10,402 bases of DNA, from the NCBI GenBank assembly GCA_026390215.1, contig JAPLGJ010000239.1, forward strand, positions 1-10,402, written 5' to 3'. The notes under the pieces were generated by a model that worked only from the letters and a program-made list of their open reading frames with translations, was not told where the DNA came from and made no database searches. Each line of letters starts with the position of its first letter. Within the stretch, counting starts at the first letter, position 1. This document shows, piece by piece, positions 1-7,836 of the stretch. This stretch comes from Caldisericota bacterium (GTDB taxonomy: Bacteria; Caldisericota; Caldisericia; Cryosericales; Cryosericaceae). The translations under genes and the position numbers were made by a program.

Positions 1-1638
1 TCCCTGCTCGACGACACGGCCGTCGTCAAAGACGTAGATCAGGTCCGCATCCTGGACAGTCGTCAGCCTGTGCGCCACCGCGACGATGGTTCGGTCGGGG
101 TAGTGCTCGACGAGCTGAGCATAGACACGGCGCTCCAGTTCATTGTCCAATGCGGACGTGGCCTCGTCCAGAACGATCAGGGGCGCGTCCTTGACAAGTG
201 CTCGTGCAAGGGCAATGCGTTGTCTCTGACCACCCGAGAGCCTGCCTCCGCTTTCCCCGACCAGCGTGTCCTCACGCTGTGCCATCTCCCCGACAAAATC
301 AGCTGCTGCCACGTCCAGAGCCTCGGCAACCTGGGCCTGCGTCGCCCCCAGATTCCCAGTACGTACGTTCTCGGCGAGAGTGTCGTCGAAGAGAAACGCT
401 TCCTGGTCGACGACTGCAATGACGCCTCGGAGCGCAGAGAGGTCCCAGTCCTGTACAGACAGCTCTTGGACCCGGACAGTCCCGGCATTGGGGGTGTAGT
501 CGCCTGTGACGAGACGCAGGACCGTCGACTTGCCCGAACCGCTGGCACCCACGAGCGCGACCTTCTGTCCCCGCGTCACGGACACCGAGATATTTCTCAG
601 GACCGGCTCCGCAGTTCCTGGATAGGAGAACGACACATGGTCGAAGTTCAGTACCTTGTCTGCGACTGAAGAGCCGTGTGCCCCTCCCGTTCGTTCCACC
701 GGCGTGTCGAGCATCTCAAGGACCCTGCGTGATGCGGCTACCCCTGACCGGATGCGGCCGAGCAGGCGAGGCATTTCCTGCACTGGAAACGACAGGTAGT
801 TGACCAGCTGAACGAACGAGAACAGCAGCCCGACCTCGATGCGGTGAGCCAGTGCCAGGTATCCGCCGACGGAGAAGACGGCGATGAAGGGCATGAACGC
901 GAGCGTCATGCCTGTTGAGTACAGCTTTGCAACTTGATTTGCAGCCGTAACGCCCCGTTCCTGAAACGAGGACAGGGCACGCTCGTGACGAAGCGACACC
1001 GTTGTGGTCATGTTCATCGCCCGAATGACCTCTGCGCCGGAGACTGCTTCCTGGGTCACGACACTCGCTTGCGCGAGAGCCTCCTGGGCTGCTGTCGTGA
1101 GAGGCCCGAGGGGTTTCGACAGGTATGATGCCACGAGCAGGAGGATGGGGGTGGCTGCAACGGATGCCACGGTAAGCAGCCAGTTCCGGGACAGCATGTA
1201 GGCTGCCGCAAGGAGGGCTGTCAGAGCCTGTGATACGAACTGCAGTGCGTCGGTCCTGACCAGCTGTTCGAGGAGGAGCATATCGCTCGAGAAGCGCGAC
1301 TGAACGGCGCCTGAGTGTTCGCCATGCATTGCCTCAGCCGTCGCATGGGCAAGACGCTCGACCGCGCGGTCACGGAGCGTCCATTGAAGACGCTCGCTGA
1401 AGTGGCCGGCAAGGAGCTTCCCCAGGAACGTGCACCCCACGGACGCGACGCCCACCGCGACGCCGATGACGATGACCTGACGGAGAGCCTCCAGGCCTGC
1501 ACCGGCGACGACGAGGGAAAGGGAACGGCCGAAGATGTCGGCGAAGGCTACCGTCGACACCGACACGACCACGGCACACGCCGCAGCTCCCGCGAACAGC
1601 CAGGTCAGTGCCCCAGCCTCACGGAACAGGCGCCTCAT
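1..1638 (-). CDS. ABC exporter, fused membrane and ATPase domains (MsbA/LmrA-like), C-terminus cut by window edge
   Basis: This is a half-size ABC exporter that pumps a substrate out of the cell at the expense of ATP; it normally works as a dimer. The frame is open from ATG 1638 to the window edge (546 residues). Residues about 1-300 form the transmembrane domain, with hydrophobic stretches near 10-33, 50-70, 120-170 and 245-290. The nucleotide-binding domain follows, with A-loop Tyr339, Walker A GASGSGKST at 364-372, Q-loop Gln412, signature LSGGQ at 467-471, Walker B LIVLDE at 487-492 and H-loop His523. All catalytic motifs are intact, so only about 20-60 residues are probably missing. The start codon directly follows the TGA of the nitroreductase gene, so translation is probably coupled. 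The substrate cannot be read from sequence. Its position at the end of a histidine-catabolism operon is unusual, because hut operons normally carry importers. Confidence 0.93.
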   Translation of the reverse strand, partial: MRRLFREAGALTWLFAGAAACAVVVSVSTVAFADIFGRSLSLVVAGAGLEALRQVIVIGVAVGVASVGCTFLGKLLAGHFSERLQWTLRDRAVERLAHATAEAMHGEHSGAVQSRFSSDMLLLEQLVRTDALQFVSQALTALLAAAYMLSRNWLLTVASVAATPILLLVASYLSKPLGPLTTAAQEALAQASVVTQEAVSGAEVIRAMNMTTTVSLRHERALSSFQERGVTAANQVAKLYSTGMTLAFMPFIAVFSVGGYLALAHRIEVGLLFSFVQLVNYLSFPVQEMPRLLGRIRSGVAASRRVLEMLDTPVERTGGAHGSSVADKVLNFDHVSFSYPGTAEPVLRNISVSVTRGQKVALVGASGSGKSTVLRLVTGDYTPNAGTVRVQELSVQDWDLSALRGVIAVVDQEAFLFDDTLAENVRTGNLGATQAQVAEALDVAAADFVGEMAQREDTLVGESGGRLSGGQRQRIALARALVKDAPLIVLDEATSALDNELERRVYAQLVEHYPDRTIVAVAHRLTTVQDADLIYVFDDGRVVEQG

Positions 1639-2349
1639 TCAGTCTTTCCTCAGTCGCGTGTCCTGCCAGGAGACGCTGTATTCGCCGGTGTCGAGTCGTG
1701 TCACAGTTGCGGCTCCTGCCAGCTGTCGCGCGGTGACCATCGCGTTCGCCAGGCAGATGCCGAGGTCGGGAAAGCGGCCGGTGTTTCCCTGCACGACGAT
1801 CTGGTTCGGGGAAATGACCTTGAACGTCCATGGCTGTCTGTTCATCGCTGAAGGAGCAAGGCGGGCGGATTCGAGCACAGTCCGGACGAGAGCTGCCGAG
1901 TCCTGGAGCATACCTTCAGGTACCACCTGTTCGATGGTCTTGCGGGTATGACCGCGGGAGAGGGCGCCCACCACTGCGGAGCGCAGACCAGGTGTCGCCG
2001 GCCGGCCGACCGTTATCGAGCAAGGACTACCGGGCAGGCGAACCTGATAGTACCAGCATGTACCCCACTCGCGCGCGAGGAGGGCCAGAACGATCTGCTG
2101 ACCCTGGTATCCATAGTCGATAAGCTCGTCGGCAGACGACCCGCACTCGGCATACAGGACAGCGCTGCATCCCATGATGGACTTGTCGGCGAGTCTCCAG
2201 TCCAGCAGGCTGGTCGCGGTAAGGGGTACTGCCGACGCAATCGCCTGCGCGATGTCCTTTCTGTCAGCGTCCGTCAGGGGGTGGAGCTCGTAGCTCCGCG
2301 TCGAATGGCGGTCCCGGACCAGACTGACGTAGTTGAGCTGCGTTTCCAT
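1639..2349 (-). CDS. Nitroreductase-family flavoprotein (TM1586-like)
   Basis: A 236-residue protein of the FMN-dependent nitroreductase fold. An N-terminal RHSTRSY (14-20) matches the R-x-S-x-R FMN-phosphate motif. A second family-type motif, RLAPSAMNRQPW (163-174), lies in the second half. This arrangement, with two half-domains in one chain, is that of the TM1586 type, in which one polypeptide mimics the usual homodimer. The family reduces nitro compounds, quinones or other electrophiles with NAD(P)H; the substrate here is unknown. The start is well set: AGGAG (2356-2360) lies 6 nt upstream and overlaps the TAG stop of the urocanase gene. The stop codon abuts the ATG of the ABC exporter. 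The family call is good from the motifs; the assignment to the TM1586 subgroup is from memory of the fold. Confidence 0.82.
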   Translation of the reverse strand: METQLNYVSLVRDRHSTRSYELHPLTDADRKDIAQAIASAVPLTATSLLDWRLADKSIMGCSAVLYAECGSSADELIDYGYQGQQIVLALLAREWGTCWYYQVRLPGSPCSITVGRPATPGLRSAVVGALSRGHTRKTIEQVVPEGMLQDSAALVRTVLESARLAPSAMNRQPWTFKVISPNQIVVQGNTGRFPDLGICLANAMVTARQLAGAATVTRLDTGEYSVSWQDTRLRKD

Positions 2350-2355
2350 GTTCGT

Positions 2356-2361
2356 CTCCTA
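2356..2361 (-). promoter_or_regulatory. Shine-Dalgarno of the nitroreductase gene overlapping the hutU stop codon
   Basis: On the minus strand, the TAG stop of the original hutU frame (2361-2359) shares bases with AGGAG (2360-2356), placed 6 nt before the nitroreductase ATG at 2349. This suggests translational coupling to the original urocanase frame. Ribosomes following the frameshifted 494-codon frame terminate near 2456 instead and would not reach this site, so the hutU lesion could also lower nitroreductase translation. Confidence 0.6.
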
Positions 2362-3940
2362 CTTGAGTGATGGCATGCGGATGCCGTGGTCTTTGGCAAA
2401 CTGAATGGCTTTCGGGTAGCCTGCGTCTGCGTGCCGCACGATGCCCATGCCCGGGTCATAGGTGAGAACGCGCGACAGGCGTTTGGCCGCAGCGTCGGTT
2501 CCGTCGGCGACGATGACCATGCCGGCGTGGATGGAGTAGCCGATGCCGACGCCGCCACCGTGATGGACCGACACCCAGATCCATCATCTTCTCGGTCTCA
2601 CGGTTAGGTGAGGCGACGGAGCCACAGTCGAGATGGTCGCGTCCAATGACGATGGGAGCAGAGATCTTGCCGGATTTCACGAGGTCGTTGATGATGAGGC
2701 CAAACCGCTCACGCTCGCCGTATCCCAGCCAGCAGATGCGGGCGGGCAGCCCCTGGAACTGGACCTGGTCGTGTGCCATCTGGATCCACTTCACCAGGTG
2801 CTGGTCGTACGCGAACTCCTTCAGGATCACCTCGTCGGTCGTCCAGATGTCCTTGGGATCCCCGGAGAGGGCTGCCCAGCGGAAGGGGCCCTTGCCTTCT
2901 TCGAACAGGGGACGGATGTACTTCGGGACAAAGCCGTCGAACTTGAACGCATCCTGGTAGCCATTTGCCAGAGCCTGGCCACGGATGTTGTTGCCATAGT
3001 CGAACACGATCGCGCCACGTTCCTGCAGGCCGACCATGGCCTTGCAGTGGACGGTGATGGCGTCCAGCGCGCGCCTCTCGTACTCTGCGGGGTCGCTCGC
3101 ACGCAGAGCGTATGCCTCTGCGAGCGGCATGCCGTTGGGGACGTATCCATTCAGCGTGTCGTGGGCAGACGTCTGGTCGGTCACGACGTCAGGGATCACC
3201 CCTCGCCTCAGCAGCTCGGGGAACACGTCGGCTGCGTTGGCGACGAGTCCGACCGACAGTGGCCGCTTTTCAGCGACGGCTTTATGGACCATCAGCAGTG
3301 CCTCGTCCAGGTTGGTCGTCATCGTATCGATATACTTGGTGTCGAGACGTTTCTGGATCCTTGCGGGATCACATTCGACAATCAGTCCGACGCCTCCGTT
3401 CATGGTGATGGCCAGCGGTTGTGCACCGCTCATACCACCGCATCCACCCGTGAGGATGAACCGTCCGCTGAGGTCTTCCCATCCGGCCTGCCGGGCGGCA
3501 GCGGCAAGTGTCTCATATGTACCCTGCAGGATGCCCTGGGCCCCGATATAGATCCATGAGCCGGCGGTCATCTGGCCGTACATGATCAGCCCCTTGTCTT
3601 CCAGCTTGTGGAATTCATCCCAGGTGGCCCAGTGTGGGACCAGCATCGAATTACTGATGATGACACGTGGCGCGTCGATATGAGTCTTCCAGACCGCGAC
3701 AGGCTTGCCAGACTGCACGACCAGCGTATCGTCGACGTCCATGCTCTGGAGCGTCGCGATGATGTCGGCGTAAGCCTGCCAGTTGCGAGCGGCCTTGCCC
3801 TTGCCGCCGTAGACGATCAGGTCTTCGGGGCGCTCTGCAACGTCCGGATCCAGGTTGTTCATCAGCATGCGCATGGGAGCTTCCAGTTGCCAGCTCTTGC
3901 ATGTCAGGGTCGTTCCGTGTGCCGCATGAATGGGTTCCAT
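2359..3940 (-). pseudogene. hutU: Urocanase (urocanate hydratase), broken by an internal deletion and frameshift
   Basis: Urocanase converts urocanate to imidazolonepropionate using tightly bound NAD+, the second step of histidine degradation in the cytoplasm. From ATG 3940 (GGAGG just upstream) residues 1-454 are clearly urocanase: LRMLMNNLDP-like and VYGGKGKAARNW stretches at the N-terminus, YGQMTAGSWIYIG, VTDQTSAHD, FDYGNNIRGQA, PFRWAALSGDP, LPARICWLG (Cys403, equivalent to active-site Cys410 of Pseudomonas putida urocanase) and RDHLDCGSVASPNRET. After Met453-Asp454 the frame becomes arginine-rich nonsense and stops at 2456. The genuine C-terminus (WVSVHHGGGVGIGYS to GIRMPSLK) lies in another frame from 2577 to the TAG at 2359. 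One base remains where homologues have 22 residues, so about 65 bp is missing. With that segment the protein would be about 548 residues, the normal length. Either this is a true inactivating deletion or an assembly error. Confidence 0.88.
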
Positions 3941-3953
3941 GTTCTGCCTCCGG

Positions 3954-5441
3954 TCAGACTGCGTTGCTGTGAATCAGGGCTCGTACCGCGTTGATGTCTT
4001 CGATGAACATGCGGTCGCCGCTCATGGGCGGAACGCACGTCTTGAGCTGTGCGAAGAGCTTGCTGGTGGCTTGGCCGAGCCTGTCTTCGCCACCAAGGAT
4101 ATCGACAGCCTGATACGCGGCCAGCAGTTCGATGGCGACCACGGTTGCCACGTTGTCTGCAATGGACCGGGCTTTGCGCGCTGCGATGGCCCCCATGCTC
4201 ACGTGATCCTCCTGGTCGGCAGATACGGGTATGCTGTCCACGGAAGCGGGATGTGCCAGTACTTTGTTCTCGGAGACCAGGGCGGCCTGCGTGTACTGGG
4301 CGATCATGAGGCCGGAGTTGAGGCCGGCGTCGCGCGTGAGGAACGCCGGGAGCCCGCGGTTGAGGGCAGGGTTCAGAAGTCGGTTCGTACGCCGTTCGCT
4401 GATGCTTGCCAGCTCTGCCAGTGCAATGCCGAGGTAATCCATGGCCAGCGCCACGGGTTCGCCGTGAAAGTTCCCGCCCGACAGGACGTCTCCGTCAGCA
4501 GGGAACAGGAGGGGATTGTCCGTGACGGCATTGAGTTCGTTGAGCAACACGTTTTCCACGAAGTCGACGGTATCGGAGACGGCGCCATGGACCTGCGGCA
4601 TGCAGCGGATACTGTAGGCGTCCTGAACCTCGTCGCACGTGCCGATAAGCCTGCTTCCTGCAACGTAGCTCAGAATATCCCTGGCAACAGCACCCTGTCC
4701 GGCGTGCCGGCGCAGATCGTGGATGCGTTCGTCGAAGGGTTCAACACGGGCGCGGAGTGCTTCCATGGTCATCGCGGCTGCCAGGTTGGCAGTGCGAAGG
4801 AGCGCGCGTGCGTCCGAGAAGACGAGGGCGGCGACGCCGGTCATGACGGCGGTGCCGTTGATGAGGGCTAGGCCTTCCTTGGCTTCCAGGACGACGGGCT
4901 TGGCACCGATGGCGTCAAGGATTGCCGGCCCCTGGAGGATTTCGCCATGCACTCTTGCCGTTCCCCTGCCGATGAGCACGAGCGCCAGTGAGGCAAGAGG
5001 AGCCAGGTCGCCCGAGGCCCCCAGCGATCCCTGACTGGGGATCATCGGGTACACGTGCTTGTTCAGCAGGCCCAGCAGCAGTTGCTCTACCTCGAGACGA
5101 ACACCCGAGTGTCCACTGGCAAGTGTATTCGCACGCACGAGTATTGTTGCCCGCGCCTCATCCTCGTTGAAGCAGCGGCCGACCCCGACCGCGTGCGACA
5201 GGATGAGATTCTCCTGCAGCTTGCCGAGGTCCTGGGGACCAATACGCGCATTGCACAGAGAGCCAAACCCCGTATTGATGCCATAGACGGGGGCTTCACC
5301 GTGGACGATCTGCCGGACGAATGAAGAGGCGGCGTTGATCTGTTCCACAGCTTCCTTGCCGAGTTCGACGACGGCACCCTGACGGGCAACACGGACGACT
5401 TCGCTGGAGGTCAGACTGGAACCGGTAAGATGGATGTTCAT
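3954..5441 (-). CDS. hutH: Histidine ammonia-lyase (histidase)
   Basis: Histidase deaminates L-histidine to trans-urocanate and ammonia, the first step of histidine catabolism; the family is a cytoplasmic homotetramer. The 495-residue length is near the usual 500-510. The segment GSLGASGDLAPLA holds Ala142-Ser143-Gly144, which cyclise into the MIO electrophile at the same numbers as in Pseudomonas putida HutH. Tyr53 in VYGINTGFG and His83 in LILSHAVG also match known active-site positions. Other family stretches are NTLASGHSGVR, GLALINGT, IRCMPQVHGAVSD, NAVTDNPLLF and SGGNFHGEP. The start ATG overlaps the stop of the HAD gene by 4 bp, with GAGGAG 8 nt upstream. The urocanase gene starts 13 bp after its stop. 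The enzyme looks functional, so urocanate could accumulate if the adjacent hutU is really dead. Confidence 0.97.
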   Translation of the reverse strand: MNIHLTGSSLTSSEVVRVARQGAVVELGKEAVEQINAASSFVRQIVHGEAPVYGINTGFGSLCNARIGPQDLGKLQENLILSHAVGVGRCFNEDEARATILVRANTLASGHSGVRLEVEQLLLGLLNKHVYPMIPSQGSLGASGDLAPLASLALVLIGRGTARVHGEILQGPAILDAIGAKPVVLEAKEGLALINGTAVMTGVAALVFSDARALLRTANLAAAMTMEALRARVEPFDERIHDLRRHAGQGAVARDILSYVAGSRLIGTCDEVQDAYSIRCMPQVHGAVSDTVDFVENVLLNELNAVTDNPLLFPADGDVLSGGNFHGEPVALAMDYLGIALAELASISERRTNRLLNPALNRGLPAFLTRDAGLNSGLMIAQYTQAALVSENKVLAHPASVDSIPVSADQEDHVSMGAIAARKARSIADNVATVVAIELLAAYQAVDILGGEDRLGQATSKLFAQLKTCVPPMSGDRMFIEDINAVRALIHSNAV

Positions 5442-6160
5442 CTGTTCATCTCCTCAATCGTTGGTGCGAGTTCACTGAGTGAGTCGATCGCGAGGGTTGC
5501 TGCGGGCAACGACTCCCGGCGTCCAAAGAGAACAGCCTGAAGGCCAGCCGCGCGGGCTCCCTTGTAGTCCATGCGGTATGAGTCCCCCACATGGACGATC
5601 TCTTCCGGTTTCAGTTCGTTCGTGTCGACCAGCAGTTGCCAGATTCTTTTGTCGGGTTTCAGATACAGGACTTCGTCCGAGAAGATGAAGTGCGTGAATG
5701 GCGCGTGGATGCTGAGCATGTCGAGGACGTTCAGCAGGACCTGCCCCGGCGTCTTTCCCGTGTTGGAGGTCAGAGAGAGAGGGTAGTGCCGGGCCAAATC
5801 TGCAAGCAGCTGTGGAGCGCCCGGCTCGACGAGGGTCGGCATCAGCCCGAAGATCGCCGCGTCATATCGGGGCCGGACAGCTTCGACCAGATCTCTGGAA
5901 GGGTATACGCAGGCCTGCGTCAGGACGAAACCGATCTGCCTGGAGGTTGTCAGCGTCCAGTCGCGCATCTCGCGAACGTCTCTGCGCAAGACGTCGATGC
6001 GGCGAAGACTATCAAATAGTCCATCCTCGCACACGACGAGACCGTGCTGGCCGAGGACTTCGCGAATGGCCTGAGCCCGGATGCGGTCACGCAGGGCTTC
6101 ATCCTCGTCATGGTCCAGAATAAGTGTCTTCCACAAGTCCAGGCTGATTGCACGTATCAC
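5438..6160 (-). CDS. HAD-superfamily hydrolase with a variant motif I (D-x-W)
   Basis: A 240-residue haloacid-dehalogenase-fold protein, probably a cytoplasmic small-molecule phosphatase or relative. Motif I is LDLWKTL, with nucleophile Asp8 but Trp10 where phosphatases usually have the acid/base Asp. Motif II is LTSNTG (130-135), motif III is Lys168 in YLKPDKRIW, and motif IV is HVGDSYRMD (Asp193, Asp198), so the fold and metal site are otherwise complete. The reaction is uncertain because Trp10 replaces a residue normally needed for phosphatase turnover. The start chosen is GTG 6160: it has GGGGGAG 5 nt upstream, the fold begins at once, and the promoter lies at 6188-6216. The frame stays open upstream to 6385, but that stretch crosses the promoter and has no family similarity. 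It is the first gene of the histidine operon and its stop overlaps the hutH ATG. Confidence 0.85.
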   Translation of the reverse strand: MIRAISLDLWKTLILDHDEDEALRDRIRAQAIREVLGQHGLVVCEDGLFDSLRRIDVLRRDVREMRDWTLTTSRQIGFVLTQACVYPSRDLVEAVRPRYDAAIFGLMPTLVEPGAPQLLADLARHYPLSLTSNTGKTPGQVLLNVLDMLSIHAPFTHFIFSDEVLYLKPDKRIWQLLVDTNELKPEEIVHVGDSYRMDYKGARAAGLQAVLFGRRESLPAATLAIDSLSELAPTIEEMNR

Positions 6161-6187
6161 GTCTTCTCCCCCATGTCTGACGCGTTC

Positions 6188-6216
6188 AGTATATGGCAAA
6201 GACGGCGAGCTGTCAC
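6188..6216 (-). promoter_or_regulatory. Sigma-70-type promoter of the HAD-hutH-hutU operon
   Basis: On the minus strand GTGACA (6216-6211) and TATACT (6193-6188) are separated by 17 nt, the ideal spacing, with 5 of 6 bases matching the -35 consensus and 5 of 6 the -10. Transcription would start near 6181, giving a leader of about 20 nt that contains the Shine-Dalgarno sequence of the GTG start at 6160. Confidence 0.65.
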
Positions 6217-6234
6217 CCCTGGGAAGCAGCGACG

Positions 6235-6261
6235 TTGACAGAGGCCAGGAACGCATATACT
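6235..6261 (+). promoter_or_regulatory. Candidate promoter of the ABC importer operon
   Basis: A perfect TTGACA (6235-6240) is followed by TATACT (6256-6261). The 15-nt spacer is shorter than ideal, so the promoter may be weak or need an activator. Transcription would start near 6268 and leave a leader of about 160 nt before the ATG at 6430. Confidence 0.5.
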
Positions 6262-6264
6262 GAA

Positions 6265-6429
6265 ACGTGCCAAAGCAGGAGACGACCGACCCCGTACGCA
6301 GGGCCGCTTGTCTGGCATGAGAAGTGCGGTCCGCCCTCAGAAGCGGATGCAACCGGTGGCCGAGTGGGAGTCCTCTGTGATTCACCGCAGGCGGCCGGAC
6401 CAGAAACCCAATGACATGGAGGAACCAGA
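6265..6429 (+). other. Long 5' leader of the ABC importer operon
   Basis: No gene is visible. The leader can fold. One hairpin pairs AGGG (6300-6303) with CCCT (6334-6337) and CCGC (6304-6307) with GCGG (6326-6329). Another pairs GGTG (6355-6358) with CACC (6383-6386). TCCTC at 6371-6375 could pair with GAGGA (6419-6423) in the Shine-Dalgarno region of the next gene. I could not match the conserved core of a cobalamin riboswitch or any other class I know. Confidence 0.4.
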
Positions 6430-7836
6430 ATGCTCAGGACAGGATCTCGGAACTGGATCGACAGAGTTGTCGACCCGACGGCAGGCTGCAGGCCTGCAGG
6501 TGGGAGAAGGATCATATCGTTTGTGCTTGCTGTCATCATGGTATCGACGCTGGTTGCCTTCGCCGCCAGACAGTCCGGCAATGTTGCTTCAGCCGCCTCG
6601 ATGCGTCGTGTTTCCCTTGAACTCCGCGCCGGCCAGTCCAGCTTCGTCGTCACCACAGGCTCACAGCGTGTTGCAGGCAGCTTCCCCAGGGGGTTCGTCC
6701 CGCTCAGGCTTGGTACAGGCCTTGCCTTTCCGTTGCGTGCCGTCATCGAGGCAGCCGGCGGCACGGTGCGGTTCGAGCCATCGCAGAACACGGTCTATGT
6801 TGCGCTGGGACCAGTTGCTGGTGCATACGAGTTTGGCAGCAGGACGCTCGTGGACGGCTCCTACAACATGTCGGTGCGGAAGGACCTGGTCCGCGCCCTG
6901 GGAAAGACTGGAACCCTGTTCCTGTCGGAGGAGCTCCTCAGGGGCCTGGTGACTGTGTCTGGTGGAACGATGACATCGTCTGTCAAGAACGGAGTGACGT
7001 CGATCGTCCTCCAGATTCCATCCGTCATGAACGACGTCCTCGGCTATCAACATGAAACGTTCCCCACCAAGGCTGGGAAGATGCGACTCGTGACTCTGGC
7101 GCCGAACTTGGCAGAGAACTGTTTCGCCATTGGTCAGGGCAGTAACATCATCGCTTCGTCCGAGTACACCGACTTCCCGGAGCAGGCGAAGAAGATCCCG
7201 ACGGTCGGCGCATTCAGCAACCCCTCACTGGAGAAGCTGCTGGTCCTGTCTCCCGACCTCATTCTGGTGACAGACGGCACGCCACTTGCGGTCGTGGAAC
7301 GTCTCCGCAAGATGGGGCGTCAGGTGTACGCCGACGATCCCAAGTCTCTGTCGGCCATCGTCGAGGCCATACGTTCACTGTCAGTCGTGCTCGGGGTTCC
7401 GGACCGTGGGTTCGAGGTGGCGCTCTCCATGCACAGATCCATCGTACGCGTAGCCGCGGCAGCGAAGAAACTGACCAGCAAGCCTGCCGTGTACGTCGAG
7501 ATCTGGAACAGTCCATTGATGAGCGCAGGCAAGGGGACGTTCGTCTCGGACCTCATTTCAGTTGCGGGAGGATTCAACATCGCCGATGAGACGAATACTG
7601 CATGGCCAGTGTTGTCTGAGGAATACATCATCAGTCACAACCCAGACATCATCGTCGTGGCTTCCGGCATGGGATCCGGAGACGTTGCAGGGCGGACGGC
7701 CTTCTCGACGGTCAACGCCGTGAAGCAGGGACACGTCTACGACATGGTGGGCGACTACATCTTCCGCCCATCTCCCCGTATCATCAAGGGTCTCGAGATG
7801 ATCGCTGACTATGTCCAGCGTGCTTCCCGTCCCTGA
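6430..7836 (+). CDS. ABC importer binding protein (BtuF/FecB type) with N-terminal copper-amine-oxidase-like domain
   Basis: A 468-residue exported protein of two parts. Residues 28-46 form a hydrophobic export segment after Arg26-Arg27. There is no lipobox cysteine, so it is either cleaved and released or held by an uncleaved anchor. Residues about 61-197 resemble the copper-amine-oxidase N-terminal-like domain, best seen in FPLRAVIEAAGGTVRF (100-115) and NTVYVALG (120-127), with a weaker second copy ending in SIVLQI. Residues about 217-468 are a class III periplasmic-binding-protein fold: RLVTLAPNLAENCFAIG, PTVGAFSNPSLEKLLVLSPD and a C-terminal HNPDIIVV. This class binds cobalamin, heme or ferric siderophores outside the cell and delivers them to a FecCD/BtuC permease, which is the next gene. 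The GGAGG at 6418-6422, 7 nt before the ATG, supports this start, although the 27-residue n-region is long. Cobalamin is favoured only by context. Confidence 0.9.
   Translation: MLRTGSRNWIDRVVDPTAGCRPAGGRRIISFVLAVIMVSTLVAFAARQSGNVASAASMRRVSLELRAGQSSFVVTTGSQRVAGSFPRGFVPLRLGTGLAFPLRAVIEAAGGTVRFEPSQNTVYVALGPVAGAYEFGSRTLVDGSYNMSVRKDLVRALGKTGTLFLSEELLRGLVTVSGGTMTSSVKNGVTSIVLQIPSVMNDVLGYQHETFPTKAGKMRLVTLAPNLAENCFAIGQGSNIIASSEYTDFPEQAKKIPTVGAFSNPSLEKLLVLSPDLILVTDGTPLAVVERLRKMGRQVYADDPKSLSAIVEAIRSLSVVLGVPDRGFEVALSMHRSIVRVAAAAKKLTSKPAVYVEIWNSPLMSAGKGTFVSDLISVAGGFNIADETNTAWPVLSEEYIISHNPDIIVVASGMGSGDVAGRTAFSTVNAVKQGHVYDMVGDYIFRPSPRIIKGLEMIADYVQRASRP

Larger units (their letters stand above)
6185..6264. 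repeat. Inverted repeat containing both divergent -10 elements
   Basis: TTCAGTATATG at 6185-6195 is the exact reverse complement of CATATACTGAA at 6254-6264 (11 of 11 bp). Each arm contains the TATACT -10 element of one of the two divergent promoters. The arms are 58 bp apart. The symmetry could mark a shared regulator site, or may only reflect two similar -10 regions. Confidence 0.55.

Noticed and set aside
2633..3559. Plus-strand open frame of 308 codons antisense to hutU
   Set aside because: It mirrors the codons of a clearly conserved urocanase, has no recognisable domain, and long antisense frames are common in GC-rich genes.
3930..4871. Plus-strand open frame of 313 codons antisense to hutH
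   Set aside because: It lies opposite conserved histidase sequence, shows no family motifs and has no sensible operon context.
6355..6368. GGTGGCCGAGTGGG, resembling the D-arm of a leucine or serine tRNA
   Set aside because: No TΨC arm, acceptor stem or anticodon arm could be matched around it.
6161..6385. N-terminal extension of the HAD gene to an ATG at 6385
   Set aside because: The extension crosses the divergent promoter region and shows no HAD similarity; GTG 6160 has a good Shine-Dalgarno and begins the fold directly.
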